From: Roseburia sp.
Lineage (GTDB): Bacteria; Bacillota; Clostridia; Lachnospirales; Lachnospiraceae
Length of the DNA stretch: 33,254 nt
Direction of reading: 5' to 3'
Assembly (NCBI GenBank): GCA_022771695.1
Contig: JALEKJ010000029.1
Coordinates: 1 to 33,254 of the forward strand
Made by a program: the position numbers and the translations under genes
Part shown: positions 25,011-33,115 of the stretch, piece by piece
How positions within the stretch are numbered: position 1 is the first letter of the stretch
Layout: each line of letters starts with the position of its first letter
Notes under the pieces: generated by a model
Told to the model about the DNA's origin: nothing
Seen by the model: only the letters and a program-made list of their open reading frames with translations
The model's database searches: none

Positions 25011-25098
25011 GCAGAATTATCTTTCCGAGACCACTGAAATATACATACCCGGCATGATAGGTGATGTATGTGCATTTCAGTAGTTTCGGACATTCTGC
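25011..25098 (+). promoter_or_regulatory. Long double-stranded hairpin in the pnp leader
   Basis: Nested complementary blocks are gcagaat (25011-25017) with attctgc (25092-25098); ccgagaccactgaaat (25025-25040) with atttcagtagtttcgg (25074-25089), having one mismatch and one G-U; and acatac (25043-25048) with gtatgt (25066-25071). It ends 36 bases before the pnp ATG. It resembles in form the RNase III-cut hairpin through which E. coli PNPase controls its own mRNA. Confidence 0.75.
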
Positions 25099-25134
25099 TG
25101 AAAGATAGAATGAAAGAATTAAAGGAGAATACGC

Positions 25135-27228
25135 ATGTACAAAAGTTATTCAATGGAACTTGCAGGCAGAACTCTTACGGTAGATATCGGCAGAGTTTGT
25201 GCACAGGCAAATGGTGCCGCATTATTAAAATATGGTGAAACAACCGTATTGTCTACTGTTACAGCATCAGACAAGCCAAGAGACGGGATTGATTTCTTCC
25301 CACTTAGTGTAGAGTTTGAAGAGAAGATGTATGCAGTTGGAAAGATTCCGGGCGGCTTCAATAAGAGAGAGGGTAAGGCATCTGAGAATGCAATTCTTAC
25401 ATCCCGTGTTATTGATCGTCCGATGAGACCTTTATTCCCGAAGGATTACCGCAACGATGTTACAATTAACAACATGGTAATGTCTGTTGATCCGGAGTGC
25501 CGTCCTGAGATTGTCGGTATGATTGGTTCTGCACTTGTTACCACGATTTCCGATATCCCGTTTGCGGGTCCTTGTGCGACCACTCAGATGGGTATGGTAG
25601 ATGGCGAGTTTATCGTGAATCCATCCCAGAAGGATTGGGACAATGGAGATTTACAGCTTACGGTAGCATCTACCGCCGAGAAAGTTATCATGATTGAGGC
25701 CGGAGCAAATGAGATTCCGGAGGCAAAGATGATTGAGGCAATCTACAAATGCCATGACATCAATCAGACCATCATTGAGTTCGTTAACAAGATTTGTGCG
25801 GAGGTAGGTAAACCAAAGCATGAGTATACAAGCTGTGCCATTCCGGATGAAATGTTCGCTGCTATTAGGGAGATTGTTACTCCGGAGCAGATGGAAGAGG
25901 CAGTATTTACCGATGAGAAGCAGAAGAGAGAAGAGAATATCCGCGAGATTACTGCAAAATTAGAAGAGGCATTTGCAGATAATGAGGAGTGGCTTGCTGT
26001 ATTAGGCGAGGCAGTTTATCAGTATCAGAAGAAGACGGTTCGTAAGATGATCTTAAAGGATCACAAGCGTCCGGATGGTCGTGCCATCAATCAGATTCGT
26101 CCACTGGCTGCAGAGGTAGATTTGATTCCTAGAGTACATGGTTCTGCTATGTTCACACGTGGGCAGACACAGATTTGTGATGTTGTAACATTAGCTCCGT
26201 TATCGGAAGTACAGAAGATTGATGGGCTTGATGAGAATATTACGACTAAGAGATATCTGCATCAGTATAATTTCCCGGCCTACTCTGTAGGTGAGACAAA
26301 AGTTTCCCGTGGTCCGGGACGTCGTGAGATTGGTCACGGTGCATTGGCTGAGAAGGCGCTTATGGCAGTACTTCCTTCCGAGGAGGAGTTCCCATATGCA
26401 ATTCGTGCCGTATCTGAGACATTTGAGTCTAACGGTTCTACGTCCATGGCATCCACCTGTGCATCCTGTATGGCACTTATGGCTGCAGGTGTTCCAATTA
26501 AGTCTATGGTTGCAGGTATTTCTTGTGGTCTTGTAACCGGCGATACAGATGATGATTACATTGTTCTTACCGATATTCAGGGGCTTGAGGACTTCTTCGG
26601 AGACATGGACTTTAAGGTAACCGGTACTCATAAGGGTATCACTGCTATCCAGATGGATATCAAGATTCATGGTCTTACAAGACCTATCGTAGAGGAAGCG
26701 ATTGCAAGAACAAGAGAGGCAAGACTCTACATCATGGATGAGGTTATGTCCAAGGCGATTGCAGAGCCAAGAAAAGAAGTTGGTCCGTATGCACCGAAGA
26801 TTATCCAGATTCAGATTGACCCTGCAAAGATTGGTGATGTAGTTGGTCAGAGAGGTAAGACTATCAATGAGATTATCGATCGCACTGGTGTGAAGATTGA
26901 TATCACAGACGATGGTGCCGTATCTGTATGCGGTACAGATGCTGCCATGATGGATAAGGCGGTAGAGATGATTCAAATTATTACAACAGATTTTGAGGAA
27001 GGTCAGATATTTACCGGAACTGTTGTAAGTATTAAGGAGTTTGGTGCATTCTTAGAGTTTGCACCGGGCAAAGAAGGAATGGTTCACATCTCTAAGATTG
27101 CGAAAGAGAGAATCAATCATGTGGAAGATGTCCTTACATTAGGTGATAAGGTTAAGGTTGTCTGCTTAGGAAAAGACAAGATGGGAAGAATCAGCTTCTC
27201 CATCAAGGACGTACCGGCAGAGGCATAA
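25135..27228 (+). CDS. pnp: Polynucleotide phosphorylase
   Basis: The 697-residue 3'-5' phosphorolytic exoribonuclease has RNase PH domain 1 (about 1-215; ending near CHDINQTIIEFVNKI) and an alpha-helical linker. RNase PH domain 2 (about 300-540) has FTRGQTQ, ESNGSTSMAS and the metal-binding region DFFGDMDFKV. A KH domain (IGDVVGQRGKTINEI) and an S1 domain (FTGTVVSIKEFGAFLEF) follow. It degrades mRNA as a trimer and can add 3' tails. GGAG is seven bases before the ATG. The preceding long hairpin suggests autoregulation. A perfect terminator follows. Confidence 0.97.
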   Translation: MYKSYSMELAGRTLTVDIGRVCAQANGAALLKYGETTVLSTVTASDKPRDGIDFFPLSVEFEEKMYAVGKIPGGFNKREGKASENAILTSRVIDRPMRPLFPKDYRNDVTINNMVMSVDPECRPEIVGMIGSALVTTISDIPFAGPCATTQMGMVDGEFIVNPSQKDWDNGDLQLTVASTAEKVIMIEAGANEIPEAKMIEAIYKCHDINQTIIEFVNKICAEVGKPKHEYTSCAIPDEMFAAIREIVTPEQMEEAVFTDEKQKREENIREITAKLEEAFADNEEWLAVLGEAVYQYQKKTVRKMILKDHKRPDGRAINQIRPLAAEVDLIPRVHGSAMFTRGQTQICDVVTLAPLSEVQKIDGLDENITTKRYLHQYNFPAYSVGETKVSRGPGRREIGHGALAEKALMAVLPSEEEFPYAIRAVSETFESNGSTSMASTCASCMALMAAGVPIKSMVAGISCGLVTGDTDDDYIVLTDIQGLEDFFGDMDFKVTGTHKGITAIQMDIKIHGLTRPIVEEAIARTREARLYIMDEVMSKAIAEPRKEVGPYAPKIIQIQIDPAKIGDVVGQRGKTINEIIDRTGVKIDITDDGAVSVCGTDAAMMDKAVEMIQIITTDFEEGQIFTGTVVSIKEFGAFLEFAPGKEGMVHISKIAKERINHVEDVLTLGDKVKVVCLGKDKMGRISFSIKDVPAEA

Positions 27229-27250
27229 AGTAAATCATTTGTTTACTATT

Positions 27251-27285
27251 AGGTCAGGAAATGTCAAACATTTCCTGACCTTTTT
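27251..27285 (+). terminator. Perfect terminator after pnp
   Basis: aggtcaggaaatg (27251-27263) and catttcctgacct (27269-27281) form a 13-bp perfect stem with a TCAAA loop, ending in TTTTT. Confidence 0.95.
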
Positions 27286-27312
27286 GCATACGCTATAAGA
27301 AAAGGCATTTTT

Positions 27313-28224
27313 ATGAATCGAGTCAAAAAACTAATCCATACGGATTATGCATATAAATCCGGATTAACCGGGAAAAATGTAACAATAGTGGTTATGGACA
27401 CCGGAATCGCACCTCATGTGGATTTTGGAAAACGAATACTTGCATTTCATGATTTTTATTATGGACGTATAGGCTTGTATGATGATAACGGACACGGTAC
27501 TCATGTGTCGGGAATCATGGCGGGAGATGGTACAATGTCACGTGATACAGACGGAAATCCCATTTATGGAGGGATTGCACCGGAGGCAAATCTTATTATG
27601 CTAAAGGTATTAGATCACAAAGGGAATGGTAATACGGCAAAAGTACTGGAAGGCATCGACTGGATTGTCAAAAAGAAAGAGGTATATAACATTCGACTTT
27701 TGAATATATCGGTGGGGATGCTTCCAAGTGCGGGGGAACGGGAACAGAAAGAATTGTTGGAGGCAGTGGACGATATATGGAAAAGGGGAATCATGGTTGT
27801 GGCTGCAGCCGGTAACAACGGTCCAAAAGATAACACGGTGACAATTCCGGGGATATCGAGGAAGATACTTACCGTCGGAAGCTGTGATGACGGCAAGGCG
27901 GATAGCGCGGCAAAAGGGCTGAAGAGCGGTTACAGCAGTATGGGACCGACAGAGTGCTGTATTGTAAAGCCCGAGATATTGGCACCGGGAACGAATATTA
28001 CAAGTTGTGACAGAGACGGAAAAGGTTACCGGGCAAAAAGCGGTACTTCGATGGCAGCTCCGGTCGTAACAGGTGCTTTGGCATTAGCATTCCAGAAATA
28101 TCCGCATCTGACACCGGCAGAGATGAAATTGCGGTTGTACGAGCGGGCGTATCCGAGAGGAGAGCAGCTTGGAAAGAAATGCTGGGGTGTGATTCATGTA
28201 GACAATCTTGTGCGTGGAATGTAA
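27313..28224 (+). CDS. Subtilisin-like serine protease (S8), probably intracellular
   Basis: The 303-residue subtilase has its catalytic triad at D29 (VVMDTGIAP), H61 (NGHGTHVSG) and S246 (SGTSMAAP), with the oxyanion asparagine N168 in AAAGNNGP. There is no signal peptide and almost no propeptide: the catalytic domain begins within about 20 residues. This fits the intracellular subtilisin/AprX-like group and not a secreted protease. AAAGG lies seven bases before the ATG. The gene begins 28 bases after the pnp terminator, with only a poor -10 (TATAAG, 27294-27299) in between. Its substrate is unknown. Confidence 0.92.
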   Translation: MNRVKKLIHTDYAYKSGLTGKNVTIVVMDTGIAPHVDFGKRILAFHDFYYGRIGLYDDNGHGTHVSGIMAGDGTMSRDTDGNPIYGGIAPEANLIMLKVLDHKGNGNTAKVLEGIDWIVKKKEVYNIRLLNISVGMLPSAGEREQKELLEAVDDIWKRGIMVVAAAGNNGPKDNTVTIPGISRKILTVGSCDDGKADSAAKGLKSGYSSMGPTECCIVKPEILAPGTNITSCDRDGKGYRAKSGTSMAAPVVTGALALAFQKYPHLTPAEMKLRLYERAYPRGEQLGKKCWGVIHVDNLVRGM

Positions 28225-28361
28225 ATAGGAAGCGTAGTATACGAGTGTGAAGAGGGGATGAGTTGACTTTTCTTAAGAAAAACTTTAGAATGAAACATGC
28301 AGTGCACCAAATGATGACAGAGGAGTCTGTGGAACGCTGTGTTTGGAAGGGGAATATACTT

Positions 28362-29897
28362 ATGAAGAAAATTGCGCATCTTTTGTTTGGACGATTTGCT
28401 CTTGTCGGAGTAGCTATATTACTGCAGGTATCCTGGCTATTTGTTGTATTATGGAAATTCAGCTATCAGTTTACTTATGCCAATCTGTTTATCCGTGCAA
28501 TCGCAATTATTCTGGTGCTTGTTATTGTAAATAGGTGGAGCAATCCTGCCAATAAACTGTCATGGACATTTTTGATATTATTATCGCCGATTCTGGGAAC
28601 GCTTTTATATTTCCTGTTCGGGCGCTCGGACCTCACCAAGTATGTAAGACGGCATATGGAAAAAGTGAATCAGGAGGTTTCTGATTGTCTGACACGTGAT
28701 ATGGAAACTGAGAAATTGTTGGAGGAGGCGGACGCTTCGGTCTACCATCAATCAAAATATATCAATGATTTCGGGCATTTTCCGGTCTATCGGAATACCT
28801 CTACAAAGTACTATAAAAGCGGAGAGGATATGTTCCCCGATATGCTTGAGGCACTAAAGGCGGCAGAACATTACATTTTTATGGAATACTTCATTATTGA
28901 AGAAGGATATATGTTCCAGTCTATTGTTGATATACTTGAGGAAAAAGTAAAACAGGGCGTGGAGGTACGTCTGATTTATGATGATGTGGGCTGCATTAGT
29001 ACGTTGCCGCCAAAATACTATAAACGGCTTCAGAAAAAGGGCATCAAGTGCGCAGCATTTAACCCGTTCCGTCCGGTTATGTCGGTTATTATGAACAATC
29101 GTGACCACCGGAAGATATTTGTGGTTGACGGTACGGTCGGATTTACCGGGGGCATTAATTTAGCAGATGAGTACATTAATAAGGTTGAACGATTTGGCTA
29201 TTGGAAGGACACCGGAGTGCGCATTGAGGGCGAGGGAGTCTGGAGCCTTACGAATATGTTCCTTAGCATGTGGAATATCATTATACGTTCCTCAGAGGAT
29301 TACACGCAGTATCTGCCATCTGTCCATCAGAAAAAGCCATTTGTAGATGACGGTTTTGTGCAGCCGTACGGAGATAGTCCGCTTGACCATGAGAATGTCG
29401 GTGAAAATATTTACCTGAATATTATCAGTAAGGCAAAGGATTACGTGTATATCTTTACACCTTACCTGATTATCGACCACGAGACGCTCGTGACATTGTG
29501 CAATGCTGCGAAGAGTGGTGTGGATGTGCGTATTGTTACTCCGGGTATCCCGGATAAAAAGATGGTTTATCTGCTGACGCAATCCTACTATGAGCCGCTG
29601 ATTCGCGCCGGAGTGAAGATTTATCAGTACACACCCGGATTCATTCATGCAAAGTGTTTTGTATGTGACGATGAAATTGCAACTGTTGGAAGCGTGAATC
29701 TTGATTTCCGAAGTCTGTATCTGCATTTTGAATGTGGTGTCTGGATGTACCGCTCAAAAGCAGTTATGCAGGTAAAAGAGGATTGTCTGGAGACTTTTGC
29801 ATGCTCTGAGGAGATAAGTTTGGAATTCTGTACAAAGCGTGCATTGCCGATTCGTGTGTTGCAGAGTATGCTTCGATTGTTTGCACCACTGATGTAG
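28362..29897 (+). CDS. cls: Cardiolipin synthase
   Basis: From ATG 28362 the product has 511 residues, the normal length for bacterial Cls. Two N-terminal membrane segments (LVGVAILLQVSWLFVVLW and FIRAIAIILVLVIV) and a WTFLILLSPILGTLLYFLFG stretch precede two phospholipase D domains. HKD motif 1 is HRKIFVVDG with FTGGIN (about 248). HKD motif 2 is HAKCFVCDD with TVGSVNLD (about 428). It joins phosphatidylglycerol units to make cardiolipin at the membrane. GGAAGGGG nine bases upstream supports this start. A TTG at 28263 with GAGGGG five bases upstream would add 33 residues not typical of the family and is the alternative. Confidence 0.94.
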   Translation: MKKIAHLLFGRFALVGVAILLQVSWLFVVLWKFSYQFTYANLFIRAIAIILVLVIVNRWSNPANKLSWTFLILLSPILGTLLYFLFGRSDLTKYVRRHMEKVNQEVSDCLTRDMETEKLLEEADASVYHQSKYINDFGHFPVYRNTSTKYYKSGEDMFPDMLEALKAAEHYIFMEYFIIEEGYMFQSIVDILEEKVKQGVEVRLIYDDVGCISTLPPKYYKRLQKKGIKCAAFNPFRPVMSVIMNNRDHRKIFVVDGTVGFTGGINLADEYINKVERFGYWKDTGVRIEGEGVWSLTNMFLSMWNIIIRSSEDYTQYLPSVHQKKPFVDDGFVQPYGDSPLDHENVGENIYLNIISKAKDYVYIFTPYLIIDHETLVTLCNAAKSGVDVRIVTPGIPDKKMVYLLTQSYYEPLIRAGVKIYQYTPGFIHAKCFVCDDEIATVGSVNLDFRSLYLHFECGVWMYRSKAVMQVKEDCLETFACSEEISLEFCTKRALPIRVLQSMLRLFAPLM

Positions 29898-29911
29898 TGG
29901 TAAATAGTAAA

Positions 29912-30086
29912 AGAAGGGGCTGTTGCACGAGACAGTATGATAGATGTGCATAATTTTTATTTTCGGAACTTTGATTATATTACATTTCCGTGAAATTCGT
30001 CTCCACTGGAAGTGTGATATGACATAACTTTTCATAATAAAAATTATGCACATCCAAAATACTTCTTGGTGCAACAGTCTCTTTTA
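29912..30086. mobile_element. Long near-palindromic, MITE-like element
   Basis: The two halves are inverted copies of each other, centred near 29998. Ends are ggctgttgcac (29918-29928) versus gtgcaacagtc (30069-30079). A 19-base block, gatgtgcataatttttatt (29943-29961), matches its inverse complement on the right. The inner parts match more loosely (about two thirds by eye). It fills the gap between convergent cls and the carboxypeptidase gene, and the carboxypeptidase stop codon (30084-30086) lies in its right end. No coding frame is visible. Ends of the GGCTGTTGCA type recall some IS families, but that is memory only. As RNA it would form a giant hairpin usable as a two-way terminator. Confidence 0.7.
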
Positions 30087-31289
30087 TGTTAGAAAGAATT
30101 GCAGTGCTCTTAAGAAGTAATCCTTATACGTTGCAGCTTTGATGTCATCCATGTAAAGGATATTGACGGAACCGACTTCTTTTCCGTTAAGAAGATAGAC
30201 GGCTTTGCCTGCAACATCCCCCTTTTTGATTGGGGCAGAGGCAACTTCCGGTAGTTGTATTTTTTTCTCAATCCCACTCGGGTCAGAACCGTCTGTGGAC
30301 AAATATGAAAATGGACTCTCGTAGGTGATGCCGACATATTCTTCAATGCCTTTTTCGATTTCAAGAGAGGAGAGTTTATCCTCGTTGGAATCGGAATAGA
30401 GGTGACATTGACCGAATCCGTAATTAAGCAGAGTGACAGCGTCTGCATTACGGCTTTTGGCATCCGGTGCTGCCATGATGACAGCAATCAGGTTCATGCC
30501 ATCTTTGCTCGCGGTGGCAGAGACACAGTATTTCGCAAGACTTGTATAGCCGGTCTTTAATCCTGTGGCGTATTCGTAATGTTTGATGAGTTTATTCGTG
30601 TTGGTCAGACCGAATTCGCTGGAACCTTTTGCTGTATTATGGGTGATATTTTCCATCCAAATGGTGCAGTAGTTATGTATTTCCGGGTGCTTGGTGATGA
30701 GTTCGCGTGACATCAAAGCGACATCGTAGGCACTTGTCATGTGGTTTTCTACTTCGAGTCCGCAACAGTTGACGAACGTTGTGTCGTTCATGCCAAGACC
30801 TTTTGCACGTTCATTCATTCGTCGCACGAATTCGGTTTCAGAGCCGCAGAGATGTTCTGCCATAGCGACGCAGGCGTCATTGGCACTTGCGACACTGATA
30901 CATTTAATCAGGGTATCCACTGTTTGAGTTTCGCCGGGCTCTAAGTAAACCTGTGAGCCGCCCATGCTTGCGGCATACTCCGAGACAGTGACGGTATCAT
31001 TTAGCGTAATCTGTCCGCTTTTTAATGCATCGAAAATCAGAATCAGCGTCATAATCTTTGTGATGCTTGCAGGACGCAGAATATCATGTGAATTCTTTTC
31101 GTAGATAACGGTACCGGTGGAGGCTTCCATTAACAGGACACTTGGGGCGGAAACCGTAAGGGCAATATCGGATGCTGTCCCTATTGCAGTATCGGTCTCC
31201 TCTGTTGATACGTTTGATGCGAGAATATCTGTGGAAAGTGCAGATACTATGAGTATCAGGCTTAAGAAAAAAGAAAGCAATCGTTTCAA
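30084..31289 (-). CDS. dacA: D-alanyl-D-alanine carboxypeptidase (peptidase S11)
   Basis: The 401-residue exported penicillin-binding protein has a signal sequence (KRLLSFFLSLILIVSALS, with cleavage likely before or near ASNVS). Active-site motifs are S75-I-T-K78, S135-A-N137 and K245-T-G247, in the S11 order. A C-terminal PBP5-like beta domain follows (from about 315). It trims the terminal D-Ala from peptidoglycan stem peptides. The start is TTG at 31289: GGAG lies seven bases before it and no upstream ATG exists. Its 3' end runs into the palindromic element. The family is dacA/dacF-like; the exact symbol is a guess. Confidence 0.93.
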   Translation of the reverse strand: MKRLLSFFLSLILIVSALSTDILASNVSTEETDTAIGTASDIALTVSAPSVLLMEASTGTVIYEKNSHDILRPASITKIMTLILIFDALKSGQITLNDTVTVSEYAASMGGSQVYLEPGETQTVDTLIKCISVASANDACVAMAEHLCGSETEFVRRMNERAKGLGMNDTTFVNCCGLEVENHMTSAYDVALMSRELITKHPEIHNYCTIWMENITHNTAKGSSEFGLTNTNKLIKHYEYATGLKTGYTSLAKYCVSATASKDGMNLIAVIMAAPDAKSRNADAVTLLNYGFGQCHLYSDSNEDKLSSLEIEKGIEEYVGITYESPFSYLSTDGSDPSGIEKKIQLPEVASAPIKKGDVAGKAVYLLNGKEVGSVNILYMDDIKAATYKDYFLRALQFFLT

Positions 31290-31332
31290 GAAAATTCTCC
31301 GTGACTTACTTTTTATATTATTCTAGCGGGAT

Positions 31333-31377
31333 GGCACGTACATTATGCACACAATCTTGCATACATAATCGCGTGCC
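31333..31377. other. Stem-loop in the dacA-scpA divergent spacer
   Basis: ggcacg (31333-31338) pairs with cgtgcc (31372-31377), and attatg (31342-31347) with cataat (31364-31369), across a small internal loop. It lies about 45 bp upstream of dacA. Role unknown. Confidence 0.5.
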
Positions 31378-31402
31378 TGTGTAATAAGGCATTTTCGTTT
31401 GA

Positions 31403-31500
31403 TTGATTTACATAAAAATACTAATTATAGTGGAAAAATGGAAATGAAATACTAAATATGGTAAATTCCTCTTGAATTTTACCGGAAACCAATGTAAAAT
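31403..31500 (+). promoter_or_regulatory. Two tandem promoters for scpAB
   Basis: P1 is TTGATT (31403-31408), 17 bp, TATAGT (31426-31431). P2 is TTGAAT (31472-31477), 17 bp, TAAAAT (31495-31500), closer to scpA. Both have ideal spacing. Confidence 0.6.
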
Positions 31501-31580
31501 AACTACGTTAAGGGAAGTTTGTGCCATAAGTCAGGCAGAAGATGAATATGGCACGACATAAGAAAGGCATATTATTTATT

Positions 31581-32330
31581 ATGGATATGACAATCAAACT
31601 GCAGGTCTTTGAAGGACCTCTTGACCTGCTTTTACATTTGCTTGAGAAGAACAAAGTGAATATATATGATATCCCGATTGTGGAGATTACGAATCAGTAT
31701 CTGGAATATATTGCAGAGATGAAGCGTCAGGACTTAAACGTAGTCAGTGAGTTCCTTGTGATGGCAGCGACATTGATTGATATCAAGTCAAGAATGCTTC
31801 TGCCGGCAGTCGAGACGGAGGAAGAGGAAGAAGAAGATCCGCGAGCAGAGCTGGTACAGCAGCTTTTGGAATATAAGATGTACAAGTGTATGGCATATGA
31901 GCTGCGTGATCGTCAGATGGATGCGGAGCGAGTTCTTTTTAAAGAGCCGACACTTCCGCCGGAGGTTGCAGAATACGAAGAACCAATCAATATGGAAGAC
32001 TTGGTTTCGGACGTGACGTTGGCAAAGCTCAATGAAATTTTTAAGTCTATTATGAAAAAACAGGTGGACAAGATTGACCCTGTTCGTTCTAAGTTCGGCA
32101 AGATTGAGAAGGAGGAAGTATCTCTTTCGGATAAGATGGCGTACCTTGAGAATTATTGTATGACACACAGTCAGTTCAGCTTCCGCAATCTTTTGGAAGC
32201 CCAGGCGAGCAAGATGGAGATTATCGTAACCTTTCTTGCAATCTTAGAGCTGATGAAATTAGGTAAGATATTTATCTCTCAGGAACACACCTTTGATGAT
32301 ATCAATATCCGGTCAAAAATCGTGGCTTAG
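31581..32330 (+). CDS. scpA: Segregation and condensation protein A
   Basis: The roughly 249-residue kleisin subunit of the SMC-ScpA-ScpB complex compacts and segregates the chromosome. The N-terminus has the family signature LQVFEGPLDLLLHLLEKNKV followed by IYDIPIVEITNQYLEYI. An acidic linker runs near residues 80-90. The C-terminal winged helix has VTFLAILELMKLGKI. Several in-frame ATGs exist (31542, 31548, 31581, 31587). I chose 31581 from the usual family N-terminus, although its nearest purine-rich site (GAAAGG) is 13 bases away. scpB follows after about 47 bases. Confidence 0.93.
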   Translation: MDMTIKLQVFEGPLDLLLHLLEKNKVNIYDIPIVEITNQYLEYIAEMKRQDLNVVSEFLVMAATLIDIKSRMLLPAVETEEEEEEDPRAELVQQLLEYKMYKCMAYELRDRQMDAERVLFKEPTLPPEVAEYEEPINMEDLVSDVTLAKLNEIFKSIMKKQVDKIDPVRSKFGKIEKEEVSLSDKMAYLENYCMTHSQFSFRNLLEAQASKMEIIVTFLAILELMKLGKIFISQEHTFDDINIRSKIVA

Positions 32331-32377
32331 AATAAGCGATGCGTATGCATTGACATAGTATGGATGATGGAGTTTGT

Positions 32378-32947
32378 ATGGAAGAGAAGAAATATCAGGC
32401 GATTATAGAAGCAATCCTTTTTACCATGGGAGAGTCTGTGGAACTGGAGAAGATTGCAAGCGTGCTGGAATTAGATAAAAAACAGACAAAGAAAATTATA
32501 GATGATATGATGGAGCATTACGAGGATGAGTCTATCGGTGTGCGTATCATCGAGTTGGACGGTGCGTATCAGATGTGTACAAAGAGCGAGATGTACGAGT
32601 ATTTAATCAAGATAGCGAAGCAGCCGAAGCGTCATGTATTGACGGATGTATTGCTTGAGACGCTTTCCATCATCGCATACAAGCAGCCGATTACGAAGGT
32701 TGAGATAGAGAAAATTCGTGGTGTTTCCTGCGACCATGCGGTAAATAAACTGGTGGAGTATAATCTGGTTTGTGAGCTCGGCAGATTGGATGCACCGGGC
32801 AGACCGCTTTTGTTCGGAACAACAGAAGAGTTCCTGCGGAGCTTTGGCGTACAGTCCATTGATGAGTTGCCGGTTTTAAATCCGGTACAGGTCGAGGAGT
32901 TCAAACAGGAAGCTGAAGCAGAAATGAATATGAAGATGGATATTTAA
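32378..32947 (+). CDS. scpB: Segregation and condensation protein B
   Basis: This 189-residue protein of two winged-helix domains dimerises and binds ScpA in the SMC complex. Signatures are YQAIIEAILFTMGESVE at the start, LLETLSIIAYKQPITKVEIEKIRGV in the middle and LGRLDAPGRPLLFGTTEEFL near the end. ATG 32378 has GGAG five bases upstream and is preferred over ATG 32360, which lacks one. The usual rsuA-like gene does not follow; repeats and an insertion element do. Confidence 0.94.
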   Translation: MEEKKYQAIIEAILFTMGESVELEKIASVLELDKKQTKKIIDDMMEHYEDESIGVRIIELDGAYQMCTKSEMYEYLIKIAKQPKRHVLTDVLLETLSIIAYKQPITKVEIEKIRGVSCDHAVNKLVEYNLVCELGRLDAPGRPLLFGTTEEFLRSFGVQSIDELPVLNPVQVEEFKQEAEAEMNMKMDI

Positions 32948-32962
32948 AGGGTAATCAAAGTT

Positions 32963-33092
32963 TTTGAGGGTTTGCCAATCTATTTGAGGGTTTGTCGTGA
33001 GGGGCAAGCATAAAAAACAGCATAGTTTTTGAGGGTTCTTCGTGAGGGTCGGGTTTGAGTGTCCGGTTTGAGGGTCTAGTTTGAGGGTCTGG
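32963..33092 (+). repeat. GAGGGT-rich short repeats downstream of scpB
   Basis: TTTGAGGGTTTG occurs at 32963-32974 and 32983-32994 (period 20). A 23-base unit, TTGAGGGTT-N2-TCGTGAGGG, recurs at 32984 and 33029 (45 bp apart). Three tandem 13-mers, TTTGAGTGTCCGG, TTTGAGGGTCTAG and TTTGAGGGTCTGG, fill 33054-33092. The strand is strongly G-over-C biased. No credible coding frame covers it. Confidence 0.85.
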
Positions 33093-33110
33093 CCGATGTC
33101 AGACCCTTTA
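33084..33110 (+). terminator. Terminator formed from the last repeat
   Basis: agggtctg (33084-33091) and cagaccct (33100-33107) form an 8-bp perfect stem followed by TTTATT. The preceding repeat copy (33071-33077) could pair with the same right arm. Confidence 0.6.
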
Positions 33111-33115
33111 TTAAT

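Noticed and set aside
28263-28361. TTG start for cardiolipin synthase at 28263
   Set aside because: A GAGGGG site exists, but the extra 33 residues are not part of the usual Cls N-terminus and ATG 28362 has its own GGAAGGGG. Kept as an alternative only.
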